Source of the DNA: Actinomyces sp. ZJ308
Lineage (GTDB): Bacteria > Actinomycetota > Actinomycetes > Actinomycetales > Actinomycetaceae
Direction of reading: 5' to 3'
DNA length: 64,000 nucleotides
Assembly (NCBI RefSeq): GCF_011752065.1
Contig: NZ_JAAIJY010000001.1
Location: 124,001 to 188,000, forward strand
Each line of letters begins with the position of its first letter. The first letter of the stretch is position 1. A program made the translations under genes and the position numbers. Positions 53,500 through 63,100 of this stretch are shown here, in pieces. A model generated the notes under the pieces. It saw nothing but the letters and a program-made list of their open reading frames with translations, was not told where the DNA came from and did no database searches.

Positions 53500-55403
53500 C
53501 TCAGCCCCGCGATGACGATGCCGCCGGCCGGCAGGACGAGCAGGACCAGCACAGGCAGCAGGACCAGAACGAGCCACGACCTGCGGAGCGCGAGGTAGCG
53601 AGCCTGGAGCCGGGGCAGGCCGCTGACGAGGTGGCCACGGAGGAGGCCGACGGGCAGCCCCGTCCCGGATCCGGGGCCGAGCGCGTCGAGGCCGCGGCCG
53701 ACAGCGCCTCGAGTCAGGATGAGGAGAGCGACGGCAGCCGGGACTCCGGCCCGGACGGTGGCACCGCCGAGCCGGACTCGGCTGAGACCGGAGACTCCGA
53801 CTCCGACGCCTCGGGCGGCCCGGAGCCGGGCACCTCCTCCAGGAGGCGCCGCGCGGACTCCAGACGGCGCCGGCGCACCGTGGGTCAGTCGATCGCTCGC
53901 GGCGTCGGCATTCTGACCTCGATCGTCCTCGCCGGCGCCGTCGGAGGAGTCACCTGGTGGGGGCACGCCGCCCCGACCACCCCGACTCCGCAGCTGGAGG
54001 CCCTGAGCCTGGCCGAGCCCGGAGCCGCCACCACCTACGTGTGTCCCCACGCCCCCACCAACACGCTGCGGGGCACCGACGTCGGCGCGATGGAGTCGAC
54101 CACCACCATCATTCCCGCCGACGGGGCCGAGACGATCCAGTCCGCCACCTATGCCGGCCAAACCATCCCCACCGACGCCACCACCTCCCTGAGCACCGCC
54201 GACGGCGGCATCCTCACCTTCGCCCCCATCGACGGCCAGGTCGCCAACGCCGTCGGCTCGGTGACCACCCTGACCCAGAGCGGCGACCTGCGGGGGCTCA
54301 CCACCGCCCCCTGCGCCCAGCCGACGGCCATGTCCTGGATCGTGGGCGGCTCCATCGCGGCCGGCTCGTCCGCCGAGCTGCGCCTGACCAACCCCGGCGC
54401 CACCCCGGCGACCGCGAAAGTGAACCTCTACGGCTCGATCGGACGCCTCCCTCTGCCCAGCAACGGCGAGGTGACCGTCCCCGCGGGCGGCTCCTCCTCG
54501 CTGACCCTGGAGACGAAGGGGAGCCAGGACCCGCGCATCGCCGTGTCCGTCGAGGCCGACGGCGGGTCCGTGGTGCCCACCCTCGTCACCGAGTCCCTTG
54601 ACGGCGAGACTCCCGCGGGCACCGACGTCATCACTCCGGGAGCGGCCCCGGCCACCGACCTCGTGGTCCCCGGGGTGGAGATCGTCGAGCCCGCCTCACA
54701 GGGAGAGGTCCCCGACGCCACGACCGGTGCGGACTCCTCCGACACCCCGGCCGTGCGCATCGTCAACCCCGGGCAGTCCCGGGCGACCGTGTCGGTGACC
54801 ATGCTCGGCAAGGACGGGCCCCGTCCGCTGGCCGGGGCGCAGTCGGTGGCCATCGACGCCGGTTCCGTCTTCGACATCTCGCTGGCCGGCGTGCCCGCGG
54901 GCACCTACGGCGTTCAGGTCACCTCGAGCGCGCCGGTGGGAGCCGCCGTGCGCATGGTGCGAAGCGGCGGCGAGTACCCCGAGCGCTCCCAGGCACTCGT
55001 CCATGACCAGGCCTGGGCGCAGGCCGCTCTGCCGGGTGCCGCCGACTCCGGTCTGCTGGCCGTGCCACGTGCGGCCTCCCTGACCTCCGCGGTCACCGTG
55101 GCCAATAGTGGCCCCGCCACCTCCGTCACCGTCTCCTCCATCGACGGCTCATGGAGCCAGGACGTCGCCGTCGCCAAGGGCAGCGCCGTCGTCGTCGAGG
55201 TGCCGGCCGAGGTCGCCGCCGTCCGTCTGAGCGCGGCCGGACGGGAGAGCTCCACGGGCCAGTCGCGCACGTCCAGCGGACTGGCCGCCTCCACGATCGT
55301 GACGGCGCAGGCCGGGGGAGACCTGGCCGGGACACTCATCTCCACGGTGCCCGCCCAGCCCGACGCCGCCGCTCAGGCCCAGCGCCGCATCCTGCTGGGC
55401 TGA
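53496..55403 (+). CDS. DUF5719 family protein
   Basis: A 635-residue protein. Residues 1-125 are extremely acidic and polar (Asp/Glu/Gln/Ser), ending in a very basic patch (RRRRADSRRRRR); one membrane helix follows (GILTSIVLAGAVGGVTWW) and the remaining 480 residues would be outside, beta-rich, with Gly/Ala/Thr-rich strands resembling the DUF5719 domain. It looks like a wall-facing partner of the large GT2, coupled to it by ATGA. Function unknown. The acidic tail and the basic patch next to the membrane suggest an interaction on the cytoplasmic side. Confidence 0.75.
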   Translation: MTQPRDDDAAGRQDEQDQHRQQDQNEPRPAEREVASLEPGQAADEVATEEADGQPRPGSGAERVEAAADSASSQDEESDGSRDSGPDGGTAEPDSAETGDSDSDASGGPEPGTSSRRRRADSRRRRRTVGQSIARGVGILTSIVLAGAVGGVTWWGHAAPTTPTPQLEALSLAEPGAATTYVCPHAPTNTLRGTDVGAMESTTTIIPADGAETIQSATYAGQTIPTDATTSLSTADGGILTFAPIDGQVANAVGSVTTLTQSGDLRGLTTAPCAQPTAMSWIVGGSIAAGSSAELRLTNPGATPATAKVNLYGSIGRLPLPSNGEVTVPAGGSSSLTLETKGSQDPRIAVSVEADGGSVVPTLVTESLDGETPAGTDVITPGAAPATDLVVPGVEIVEPASQGEVPDATTGADSSDTPAVRIVNPGQSRATVSVTMLGKDGPRPLAGAQSVAIDAGSVFDISLAGVPAGTYGVQVTSSAPVGAAVRMVRSGGEYPERSQALVHDQAWAQAALPGAADSGLLAVPRAASLTSAVTVANSGPATSVTVSSIDGSWSQDVAVAKGSAVVVEVPAEVAAVRLSAAGRESSTGQSRTSSGLAASTIVTAQAGGDLAGTLISTVPAQPDAAAQAQRRILLG

Positions 55404-55413
55404 CTGCTTCGCA

Positions 55414-55481
55414 CCGAGCCGGGCATTCTTCGCGGAGCCCAACAGGAATTCCGCCCGGCCACGCGAAAGATGTCCGGGTCG
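55414..55481. repeat. Intergenic palindromic repeat, copy 2
   Basis: Arms 55414-55433 and 55462-55481 pair at 16 of 20 positions and share CGAGCCGGGCA at the left and CGCGAAAGATG at the right with the copy at 40006. Here too it lies between the 3' ends of convergent genes. Confidence 0.65.
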
Positions 55482-55498
55482 AGGAGGACGGGGCCGTC

Positions 55499-55975
55499 TC
55501 ACCGGCTCGAGTCCGGGTCGATCTCCTCGGGGCGGCGTCCCAGCATGAGGGCAACCTGCTCGACGACGACGCGGCGCACCAGGTCGGTCAGGTCCGCCTC
55601 ATCCGTGGCACGGGAGGCCACCGGCCGCCGGTAGATGACGACCCTCGCAGGCAGCCCCGCGTGCGGCTCCGCGGTGAAACCACGCCCCAGCACCACCGAG
55701 CGCTCCCAGGGCGCCGGGTCCGAGGGCGGGACCTCCTCGACGGCGAACTGGATCTGGTCCACGGACGGCCAACGCCGGGCCAGGTCCTGGGCCGAGTCCA
55801 CGACGAGCTCGTCGAAGCGCTCCGCCCGGGTCCGCCAGGCCGGCAGGTTCGGTGGTAGGAGCGGACCGCGCAGGCCCCGGCCGTGACGATCACGACGCCT
55901 GGCCGGGCGCCGCGCCGGCGCAGCGGCGGATCGCGGCGGAATCTGCCCGGGCGAGAAGGGGAACAGGTCGGTCAC
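55499..55975 (-). CDS. Metallopeptidase-family protein with a degenerate zinc site
   Basis: A 158-residue protein of the small zincin-like family (PF06262 type) found beside DUF3499 in actinobacteria (Rv3259 in M. tuberculosis). Seen: RAERFDELVVDSAQDLARRW, VDQIQFAVEEVP and RVVIYRRPV, then VVVEQVALMLG at the position where the family has HExxH. Glu is kept but both histidines are missing, so zinc-dependent cleavage is unlikely. GTG start at 55975; a longer frame upstream is not coding-like. Divergent from DUF3499, which starts 60 bp away. Confidence 0.75.
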   Translation of the reverse strand: MTDLFPFSPGQIPPRSAAAPARRPARRRDRHGRGLRGPLLPPNLPAWRTRAERFDELVVDSAQDLARRWPSVDQIQFAVEEVPPSDPAPWERSVVLGRGFTAEPHAGLPARVVIYRRPVASRATDEADLTDLVRRVVVEQVALMLGRRPEEIDPDSSR

Positions 55976-56023
55976 ACCCGCCAGCCTAGGCGCCGTCTGG
56001 ATGACCGTCGGGCAGCGGCACGG

Positions 56024-56029
56024 TAACCT
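56024..56029 (+). promoter_or_regulatory. -10 element of a probable leaderless transcript (DUF3499)
   Basis: TAACCT ends six bases before the GTG at 56036, and there is no Shine-Dalgarno. Confidence 0.45.
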
Positions 56030-56035
56030 GCGGGC

Positions 56036-56470
56036 GTGAGAAGAGTCCGACACTGCCGCAAGCCCGGCTGCGAGCGCCCCGCCGTGGCCACCCTGACTTC
56101 CGTCTACGCGGACTCCACCATCGTGCTGGGGCCACTGGCCACCGAGGCCCAGCCCGAGGCCTACGATCTGTGCGAGAAGCACGTCTCCTCCTTCACCGCG
56201 CCCCGTGGCTGGCAGATCATCCGACTGGCCACCGAGTTCGAGCCGGCGCCTCCCAGCGAGGACGACCTCCTGGCCCTGGCCGACGCCGTTCGCGAGGCCT
56301 CCCGCGCCCCGCGCCCCGTCGCCTCGCCGGCCGAGCACCGGCCCCGACCCGGTGGGATCATGCCGGCCTCCCTCACCGCCCCGCTGCCGCCTCCGCCGGA
56401 GGTCGCCGAGGACGAGATCCTGCGGCGCGGCCACCTGCGGGTCCTGCGCGGGCAGAAGGACGACGCATGA
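56036..56470 (+). CDS. DUF3499 family protein
   Basis: A 144-residue protein with RHCRKPGCERPAVATLTSVY at the start (cysteines spaced CxxxxC) and AYDLCEKHVSSFTAPRGW, a pattern of Cys and His that could bind zinc. The rest is acidic, then a Pro-rich stretch and a basic tail. DUF3499 is widespread in actinobacteria beside the zincin-like gene (Rv3258c in M. tuberculosis); function unknown. GTG start, probably leaderless. Overlaps the next gene by ATGA. Confidence 0.85.
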   Translation: MRRVRHCRKPGCERPAVATLTSVYADSTIVLGPLATEAQPEAYDLCEKHVSSFTAPRGWQIIRLATEFEPAPPSEDDLLALADAVREASRAPRPVASPAEHRPRPGGIMPASLTAPLPPPPEVAEDEILRRGHLRVLRGQKDDA

Positions 56471-56712
56471 ACCATGACTCGCACGACGCCGGGCTCCAGG
56501 CGCAGCAGTCGACGCTCTCCCCGGCGCTGCGATCCTCCCTGCGTTGTCCGCTCAGCGGGCAGGAGCTCATCGACGGCATCGACGACGCCGGCCAACCGGC
56601 GCTCATCTCCCCGAGTGCGGGTCTGGCCTACCCGGTGCGCGACGGCGTCCCGATCCTCCTGGTCCACGAGGCGCTGCGCGCTCCTGGGCCCAGTCCTGAA
56701 CCGCAGGCCTGA
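56467..56712 (+). CDS. Trm112-like small protein
   Basis: An 81-residue protein with SSLRCPLSGQELIDGIDDAG and SPSAGLAYPVRDGVPILLVH, the Trm112/UPF0434 pattern. The family usually has CP-x-C at the start; here the second Cys is replaced (CPLSGQ), so zinc binding is doubtful. Trm112 proteins assist methyltransferases; in actinobacteria this one lies near pmmA and manA homologs. Translationally coupled to DUF3499. Confidence 0.75.
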   Translation: MNHDSHDAGLQAQQSTLSPALRSSLRCPLSGQELIDGIDDAGQPALISPSAGLAYPVRDGVPILLVHEALRAPGPSPEPQA

Positions 56713-56769
56713 GCAAGGCGGTCCGCAGGTCCTTTCCGGACGCTCCGTTCCAGGTCGGACGGGGCCCGC

Positions 56770-57657
56770 TCAGCGCCGTCGGGCCTGCCTGCCGACCTCG
56801 TAGGGCGGGCGCGCCATGTCCTGAAGCACCTCCTGCTCCAGGTGGCGGTCGCGACTCTCCAGCACCAGCTCGCGATTACGGCGCTCGCTGAGCACCGCGG
56901 CGAGGAACCGTTCGGGGTGCGTACCCGGGGGAGGCGGGGGAGAGACGTATCCCTGGACCTGGGCGGCCAGCTCCATTCCCAGACGAGAACGGGATCCGGG
57001 AGTCAGGACCGAGGCTCGCTGCAGGAAGGTCCGGGCCGTCAGGCTCAGCCGACCGGGCAGAGCGCGCAGGTCCGTACCCGCCGCCCAGCCGGCCAGCTCA
57101 GGGGGCATGAGCAGGGGCGGAACCTCGGCGGAGCGGTGCCGGTCACGCACCACGTAGGTGCCGGCCAGCATGTCCCCGAACCGCTTGCCCCGTTTGGAGA
57201 CGACGCTGGAGCACAGGGCCGGCAATGCCCAGGTCGACCAGATCTCGACGAAGGCGAGCAGCGTCCGCACCAGGCAGTGGCGCAGCCTGACGGTGCCACC
57301 GTCATCGCGCACCACTCGGGTGCCGGTCACCATGCGCCCCAGGCTCCGCCCCCCGCTGAGGAGCTCGATGAGCAGTGGGATGACAACCGCCCAGGCGAGG
57401 GCGACCAGGGCGAGGACCGCATTCATGAAAGCGGCGTTCTCACCCAGGGCCGCCTCAGGGTCTGCGCCGATGATCAGGAACCGCACCGCGGACATGGACA
57501 GGAACCCGCCCAGCAGGTAGGCGGAGTAGTCGATGAGCCCCGACATGATGCGGTTGACGACCGTCGCCGGGACGACTTCCAGGGCGACGGCCTCCCCGGT
57601 GACCAGGAGCTCGCGCTCGATCATCCGCTCGGAGGATGTGGACGAATCGGTCACCAT
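56770..57657 (-). CDS. RDD family membrane protein
   Basis: A 295-residue protein. RDD domain in the first 160 residues: ALEVVPATVVNRIMSGLIDY, helices near FLSMSAVRFLII and FMNAVLALVALAWAVVIPLL, GRSLGRMVTGTRVVRDDGG. The conserved RD motif of the family appears late as RVVRDDGG. The rest is soluble: KRGKRFGDMLAGTYVVRDRH, then a polar tail of about 110 residues. Good AAGGAG seven bases before the ATG, in the 14-bp gap shared with the divergent gene at 57672. RDD proteins are transport- or stress-linked, roles vary. Confidence 0.82.
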   Translation of the reverse strand: MVTDSSTSSERMIERELLVTGEAVALEVVPATVVNRIMSGLIDYSAYLLGGFLSMSAVRFLIIGADPEAALGENAAFMNAVLALVALAWAVVIPLLIELLSGGRSLGRMVTGTRVVRDDGGTVRLRHCLVRTLLAFVEIWSTWALPALCSSVVSKRGKRFGDMLAGTYVVRDRHRSAEVPPLLMPPELAGWAAGTDLRALPGRLSLTARTFLQRASVLTPGSRSRLGMELAAQVQGYVSPPPPPGTHPERFLAAVLSERRNRELVLESRDRHLEQEVLQDMARPPYEVGRQARRR

Positions 57658-57671
57658 GACAAACTCCTTGC

Positions 57672-58667
57672 GTGGATCTTGATGCCTTCGCTGCAGCGCA
57701 CCGTGATCAGTGGGAACGCCTCGACGTGCTCGTGGGGCGTCGCCACCTCAGCGGTGCTGAGACCGACGAGCTCGTGTCCCTCTACCGCACCTGTGCCCGC
57801 CATCTGTCGCGGGTGCGTTCGGCGGCGCCGGATCCTCAGTTGATCGCCGAGCTCTCCTCCCGGGTGGCGACGGCCCGCGGCCGCCTGACCGGGACCCGGG
57901 AGGTGCGCGCCCACTCGATGCGCCGGTTCATGTTTCAGGCAGTGCCTGCGGCCCTCTACCGGATCCGCTGGTGGACCTGCGGCGTCATGGTCGCCGAGAT
58001 CGCCCTGGCGCTGGTGGTGGGGGTGTGGACCCTGCACAGCCCGGAGGCCATGGCCTCCCTGGGGAGTCCCGAAAGGCTGGACGAGTACGCCCACGAGGCC
58101 TTCGAGTCCTACTACTCCACCTACTCCGCCCCCGACTTCGCCGCCCAGGTGTGGACCAACAACGCTCGGATCGCGGCTATCTGCGTGGCCAGCGGAATCA
58201 CCGGAGTCCTGCCGCTCTACATGCTCTACGCCAACGCCGTCAATCTGGGACAGGCCGGGGCGGTCATGGTCGACCACGGCATGCTCAGGGTGTTCCTCTC
58301 CCTCATCTCGCCTCACGGGCTGCTGGAGCTGACGTGCATCTTCGTTGCGGGCGCCGCCGGCCTCAAGCTGTTCTGGACCATGCTGGTCCCCGGCCCCCGC
58401 AGCCGCTTCACGGCCCTGGCCACGGAGGGGCGAGCCCTCATCACGGTGGCCGTGGGCCTGACCGCCGCCCTGGCCGTGGCCGGCCTCATCGAGGCCTTCG
58501 TGACCCCGGCCCCCATTGCCTGGCCGGTCAAGATCACCATCGGAGCCGGGGCACTGGGGCTGTTGTGGGCGTACACGCTCATCCTGGGACGCTCCGCTGT
58601 CGCCGCAGGAGCCACGGGGGACCTGGAGGAGAACGAGGCCGGCTACGTCCAGCCCGAGGCCGGCTGA
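57672..58667 (+). CDS. SpoIIM-like (DUF95) membrane protein
   Basis: A 331-residue protein. MDLDAFAAAHRDQWERLDVL at the start and VSLYRTCARHLSRVRS are typical of the actinobacterial stage II sporulation protein M family, followed by five or six helices (ALYRIRWWTCGVMVAEIALA, IAAICVASGITGVLPLYML, HGLLELTCIFVAGAAGLKL). The family is general and not limited to spore formers. GTG at 57672 is supported by the typical start; no Shine-Dalgarno. Only 14 bp from the divergent RDD start. Linked to DUF58/MoxR clusters in many genomes. Confidence 0.85.
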   Translation: MDLDAFAAAHRDQWERLDVLVGRRHLSGAETDELVSLYRTCARHLSRVRSAAPDPQLIAELSSRVATARGRLTGTREVRAHSMRRFMFQAVPAALYRIRWWTCGVMVAEIALALVVGVWTLHSPEAMASLGSPERLDEYAHEAFESYYSTYSAPDFAAQVWTNNARIAAICVASGITGVLPLYMLYANAVNLGQAGAVMVDHGMLRVFLSLISPHGLLELTCIFVAGAAGLKLFWTMLVPGPRSRFTALATEGRALITVAVGLTAALAVAGLIEAFVTPAPIAWPVKITIGAGALGLLWAYTLILGRSAVAAGATGDLEENEAGYVQPEAG

Positions 58668-58693
58668 GCACGGCGCCACAGGGTGCCTGAGCA

Positions 58694-59986
58694 TCACAGT
58701 CGCCCCGCCGCCTTGAGGTCCAGGTAGCAGTCGGCCAGAGCCGGGGCGAGCCCCTGGTCGGGGGCCTCGACGACCTCCACCCCGCCGCGGCGAAGACGAC
58801 GGCGCACGGCGTCGACCTCCACCACGTCCTTCTCCGCCGAGGCGGCCACGTACACGGAGTCGGCGTCATCGCGTCCGGTCCGCAGCTCCTCCAGCTCGGG
58901 ATCCAGCGCCGAGGCGAGAACGACCGTGTGGTCATGGGCCAGAGCAGCCAGCGTGCGGATCATCGCCGCGTCCCCGCCGCTGCCGTCCAGGGCGGAGATG
59001 ACCACCACCAGGGCCCGCTGCGAGAGCACCGTGCGTACCCGGGAGGCCAGGAGCGTCCAGTCGAGCTCGGTCAGACGCGGCTCCACATCCGTCAGCTGGT
59101 CGGCCAGTGCCGTCATGAGCACCGGTCCGGTGCTGCCCCTCACCTGGGCGCGGACGGCGTCGTCCAGGGCCAGGACGTCAACCCGGTCGCCGGCGCGAGA
59201 GGCCAGGGCGGCCAGCAGCAGGGTCGCCTCGATCTGGGCATCGAGCCGAGGAGCGTCCCCCAGGCGGGCCGCCGACAGCCGGCCCGAGTCGATGATGATG
59301 AGGACGCGCCGGTCTCGCTCCGGGCGCCAGGTTCGCACCAGGACCTCGCCCCGGCGGGCGGTGGAGCGCCAGTCGATGGAGCGCACGTCATCCCCGACGA
59401 CGTACTCGCGCAGGGAGTCGAACTCGGTTCCCTCGCCGCGCACCATGACGGCGCTGCGTCCATCCATCTCCCGCAGCCGGGCCAGGCGCGAGTGCAGGTG
59501 GCGCCGGGAGCGGAAGGCAGGCAGGACCCGGACGGTGGCCGGAACCGCCAGGGAGGCCTGCCGCCCCGCGATACCCAGGGGCCCGGTGACCCTGACGGTC
59601 AGTGGTCCCGCCTCACGATCCCCTCGGCGTTGGGGCGTGAGCACTGTGGAATGACGACGGCGCTGGGTCGGGGGGATGGTCATCCTTCCGCGCTCGTGGG
59701 TCGCTCCCGCGCTGGGGGGCCAGGCGTCACGCAGCAGGAGCCGGATCGTGCGCCGACCGGTGTTGGTGAGCGTCAGCGTCGAGGTGATCGACTCGCCCAG
59801 CCGCACCCCGTGGTCCACGGCTCGCGAGGCCCGCAGCAGACGGGGCGAGGGCGCGTAGATGATGTCGATCACGACGAGGACCAGGACGACACCGGCCCAG
59901 GCCAGCACGGTTGCCGGGCGAGGCGCGATGAGGACCAGGGCGATCCCCGGAAGCAGCGCCCACACGGCGCGCATCGTCAGGAACAT
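58694..59986 (-). CDS. DUF58 family protein
   Basis: A 430-residue protein. Two N-terminal helices (ALLPGIALVLIAPRPATVLA, WAGVVLVLVVIDIIY), an extracytoplasmic beta domain, and the DUF58 block REYVVGDDVRSIDWRSTARR with RTWRPERDRRVLIIIDSG. The latter half resembles a von Willebrand A fold with a metal-site DSGRLS. DUF58 proteins always occur with a MoxR ATPase, here directly upstream. AGGAGTGGC precedes the ATG. 55 bp from moxR. Confidence 0.88.
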   Translation of the reverse strand: MFLTMRAVWALLPGIALVLIAPRPATVLAWAGVVLVLVVIDIIYAPSPRLLRASRAVDHGVRLGESITSTLTLTNTGRRTIRLLLRDAWPPSAGATHERGRMTIPPTQRRRHSTVLTPQRRGDREAGPLTVRVTGPLGIAGRQASLAVPATVRVLPAFRSRRHLHSRLARLREMDGRSAVMVRGEGTEFDSLREYVVGDDVRSIDWRSTARRGEVLVRTWRPERDRRVLIIIDSGRLSAARLGDAPRLDAQIEATLLLAALASRAGDRVDVLALDDAVRAQVRGSTGPVLMTALADQLTDVEPRLTELDWTLLASRVRTVLSQRALVVVISALDGSGGDAAMIRTLAALAHDHTVVLASALDPELEELRTGRDDADSVYVAASAEKDVVEVDAVRRRLRRGGVEVVEAPDQGLAPALADCYLDLKAAGRL

Positions 59987-60041
59987 GCCACTCCTGTCGT
60001 GAGTCGGTCAGGTGATCGGATCGGTGTTCCCGGGCCGCGTC

Positions 60042-61144
<1,103 letters not shown>

Positions 61145-61148
<4 letters not shown>

Positions 61149-62347
61149 GCGGAGTGAACCTCGCTCTCGAGTTGGTCGAGCTGAACTGCCAGGGCGGCCA
61201 GGGCCCGGTCACTGGTCGGTGGTGGACCGTAGAGAAGAGAGTCGACCGTGGCCGGGTCGATGCCTGAGGCCTGGGCGATGGCGGCCACCACATCGCGTCG
61301 TGAGCTCCCCGGGGGCAGCCCCAGGGCGGCGCCCAGACGCAGCGCGGTCCCCGAGCGCAGCGCCTCGGCCGCTCGAGGGCGGTCCGAGCCCTGGCGGTAG
61401 AGGCGTCCACGTGCCTGCGTGGTCTCGGTGGAGCGTACGACGACGGGCAGCTCCTCGCTCATGATGCGGCCGAAGCGACGCCCCTGGACGATCGCCAGAA
61501 CGCCGGCCATGACGAGGAGCTGGAGAATGAGGACCGGCAGCCAGGCGGGCGTGGAGGGGGAGTTCCACACGGTGGCGGTCTCAACTCGGCTTCCGTCCAA
61601 CCACAGGAGGCGGTCGTGGTGGCCCAGCGCGCGTACGCTCAGGGCTGCGTTCCCCTCCTGGGCGAGGTGCTTGTTGGTGACCGGAGCGGGGTCTGGCAGG
61701 ACGCGCAGCGTGGCCCCGCTGGGCAGGGTGTCGGTGGCGTAGGCGTAACGGTCCTCGTCCACGGGGAAGCAGCCGATGGCGTCGGCGTCGCTGTGCAGCG
61801 ACACCGAGGCGCGCGTGCCGGCCAGGCCCTGGGCGGCCTGGGCGTCGGTGTCGGCGCACTGCGGTTCCAGGTTGTTGGAGCCGGATGCCGCAGTGCCCTT
61901 GCTGGTCATGTCCGTCAGCCCCGCCAGCGCGTCGCTGCCGCCTCTGGCGCCGATGACGACGACGTCCCCGCCCGCCTGGGCCAGCGCCTGCCTGTCCTCC
62001 TGGCTCAGACGGTCGGCGTTGACCACGGCGATGGTGGTTCCGCTCCCGCTCGCCTTCACTGCCTCGGAGACGTTGCCGGCCTTGCTCACGGAGATCCCCT
62101 CATGGCGCAGCAGCTCGGCGACGGCCATCGTCCCCGAGTCCTTGGGGTTGTCGATGGCCAACGGAGCCTTGGAGGTGATGGGACGGGTCCACAGGGTGAT
62201 GAGAACGGGGATGAGCATGAGGGCCAGGGTGATGACGACCGGGCGCCACCGGCGCCAGCGGTGGGACCAATGCGGATTCGTCACCTGGTCGGAGGCGGCA
62301 TCCGTCTGGGAGGGACTCGGCGGGGACGTCTGAAGGGGCGCGCTCAT
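61145..62347 (-). CDS. DUF4350 family membrane protein
   Basis: A 400-residue protein. One helix near residue 40 (VVITLALMLIPVLITLW), a Rossmann-like outside domain (TSKAPLAIDNPKDSGTMAVA, LLRHEGISVSKAGNVSEAV, TTIAVVNADRLSQEDR), then a second helix (LPVLILQLLVMAGVLAIV) and a soluble cytoplasmic domain of about 100 residues. DUF4350 is always near MoxR and DUF4129. Overlaps both neighbours by four bases, so tightly translated together. Function unknown. Confidence 0.85.
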
Positions 62348-63093
62348 GCGGGTGCCCCCGGGGCCGCTGCAACGGGCTCGACGACGGTCCTGTCGTGTCT
62401 GGTGGGGCGTGTCACCGTGGTCATCTGGTCGGCGAGCTCGCGCATCTGCTGGTCCTGGGAGCCGGTGGGGACCACCCGACCGTAGAGAACGGCGTCGAAC
62501 AGGTGAGCCGCCTCGTACAGCGCAGGCACGACGCGGTGCTCGCCGAGGGCCTGATGCGTCAGGGTAGCGGCCTCCAGGGCCGTCATGCCCGGGTACTCGT
62601 CGATGATCCCGCGTTCGTCGAGGGAGCGGATGATGGCGCGGAATCGCTCGACGACGGCGGTGGTGAAGTCGGCCTGCTCCGCGGCCTCGTCCGCTGCCCG
62701 GGTCAGGGCGGCGGCGTCGCGGTCATCGGTGAGCACGGACAGTGACGGTGTCTCCACCCGGCGTGCCGAGGAGATCCTGGTGACCAGGAGGATCAGCAGC
62801 GCGATGACGACGGCGCCGACGATGACGACGATCGCCGTCGACACCCAGGAGGGAACCCCGGGAACCACGCTGCCGGTATCGAGATGATCCAGGATCCAGT
62901 CCCAGAACCGGTCCCACAGGCTGGGTTGCTCGTGGTAGACGGAGCGGGAGAGCTCCTTGCGCGCGGCGCGCCTGGCCTCGTCGGCGTCCGGGGTCGCTGG
63001 GGCCTTGGCAGCGAGTGCGCCGGCGGCACCGGCCGCGTGGCGCAGGAGTCCGGGGGACCCGGTCGGAATTGCGGAGGGCAGGATGCGCACCAC
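62344..63093 (-). CDS. DUF4129 family membrane protein
   Basis: A 249-residue protein with a signal-like helix, an outside segment (ELSRSVYHEQPSLWDRFWDW, typical DUF4129 start), one helix (STAIVVIVGAVVIALLILLV) and a cytoplasmic domain with VERFRAIIRSLDERGIIDEY and LEAATLTHQALGEHRVV. DUF4129 is often fused to transglutaminase-like proteins; here the cluster lacks one. GTG start at 63093, 7 bp after the upstream gene. Overlaps DUF4350 by ATGA. Confidence 0.82.
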   Translation of the reverse strand: MVRILPSAIPTGSPGLLRHAAGAAGALAAKAPATPDADEARRAARKELSRSVYHEQPSLWDRFWDWILDHLDTGSVVPGVPSWVSTAIVVIVGAVVIALLILLVTRISSARRVETPSLSVLTDDRDAAALTRAADEAAEQADFTTAVVERFRAIIRSLDERGIIDEYPGMTALEAATLTHQALGEHRVVPALYEAAHLFDAVLYGRVVPTGSQDQQMRELADQMTTVTRPTRHDRTVVEPVAAAPGAPA

Positions 63094-63100
63094 GGGCGAC

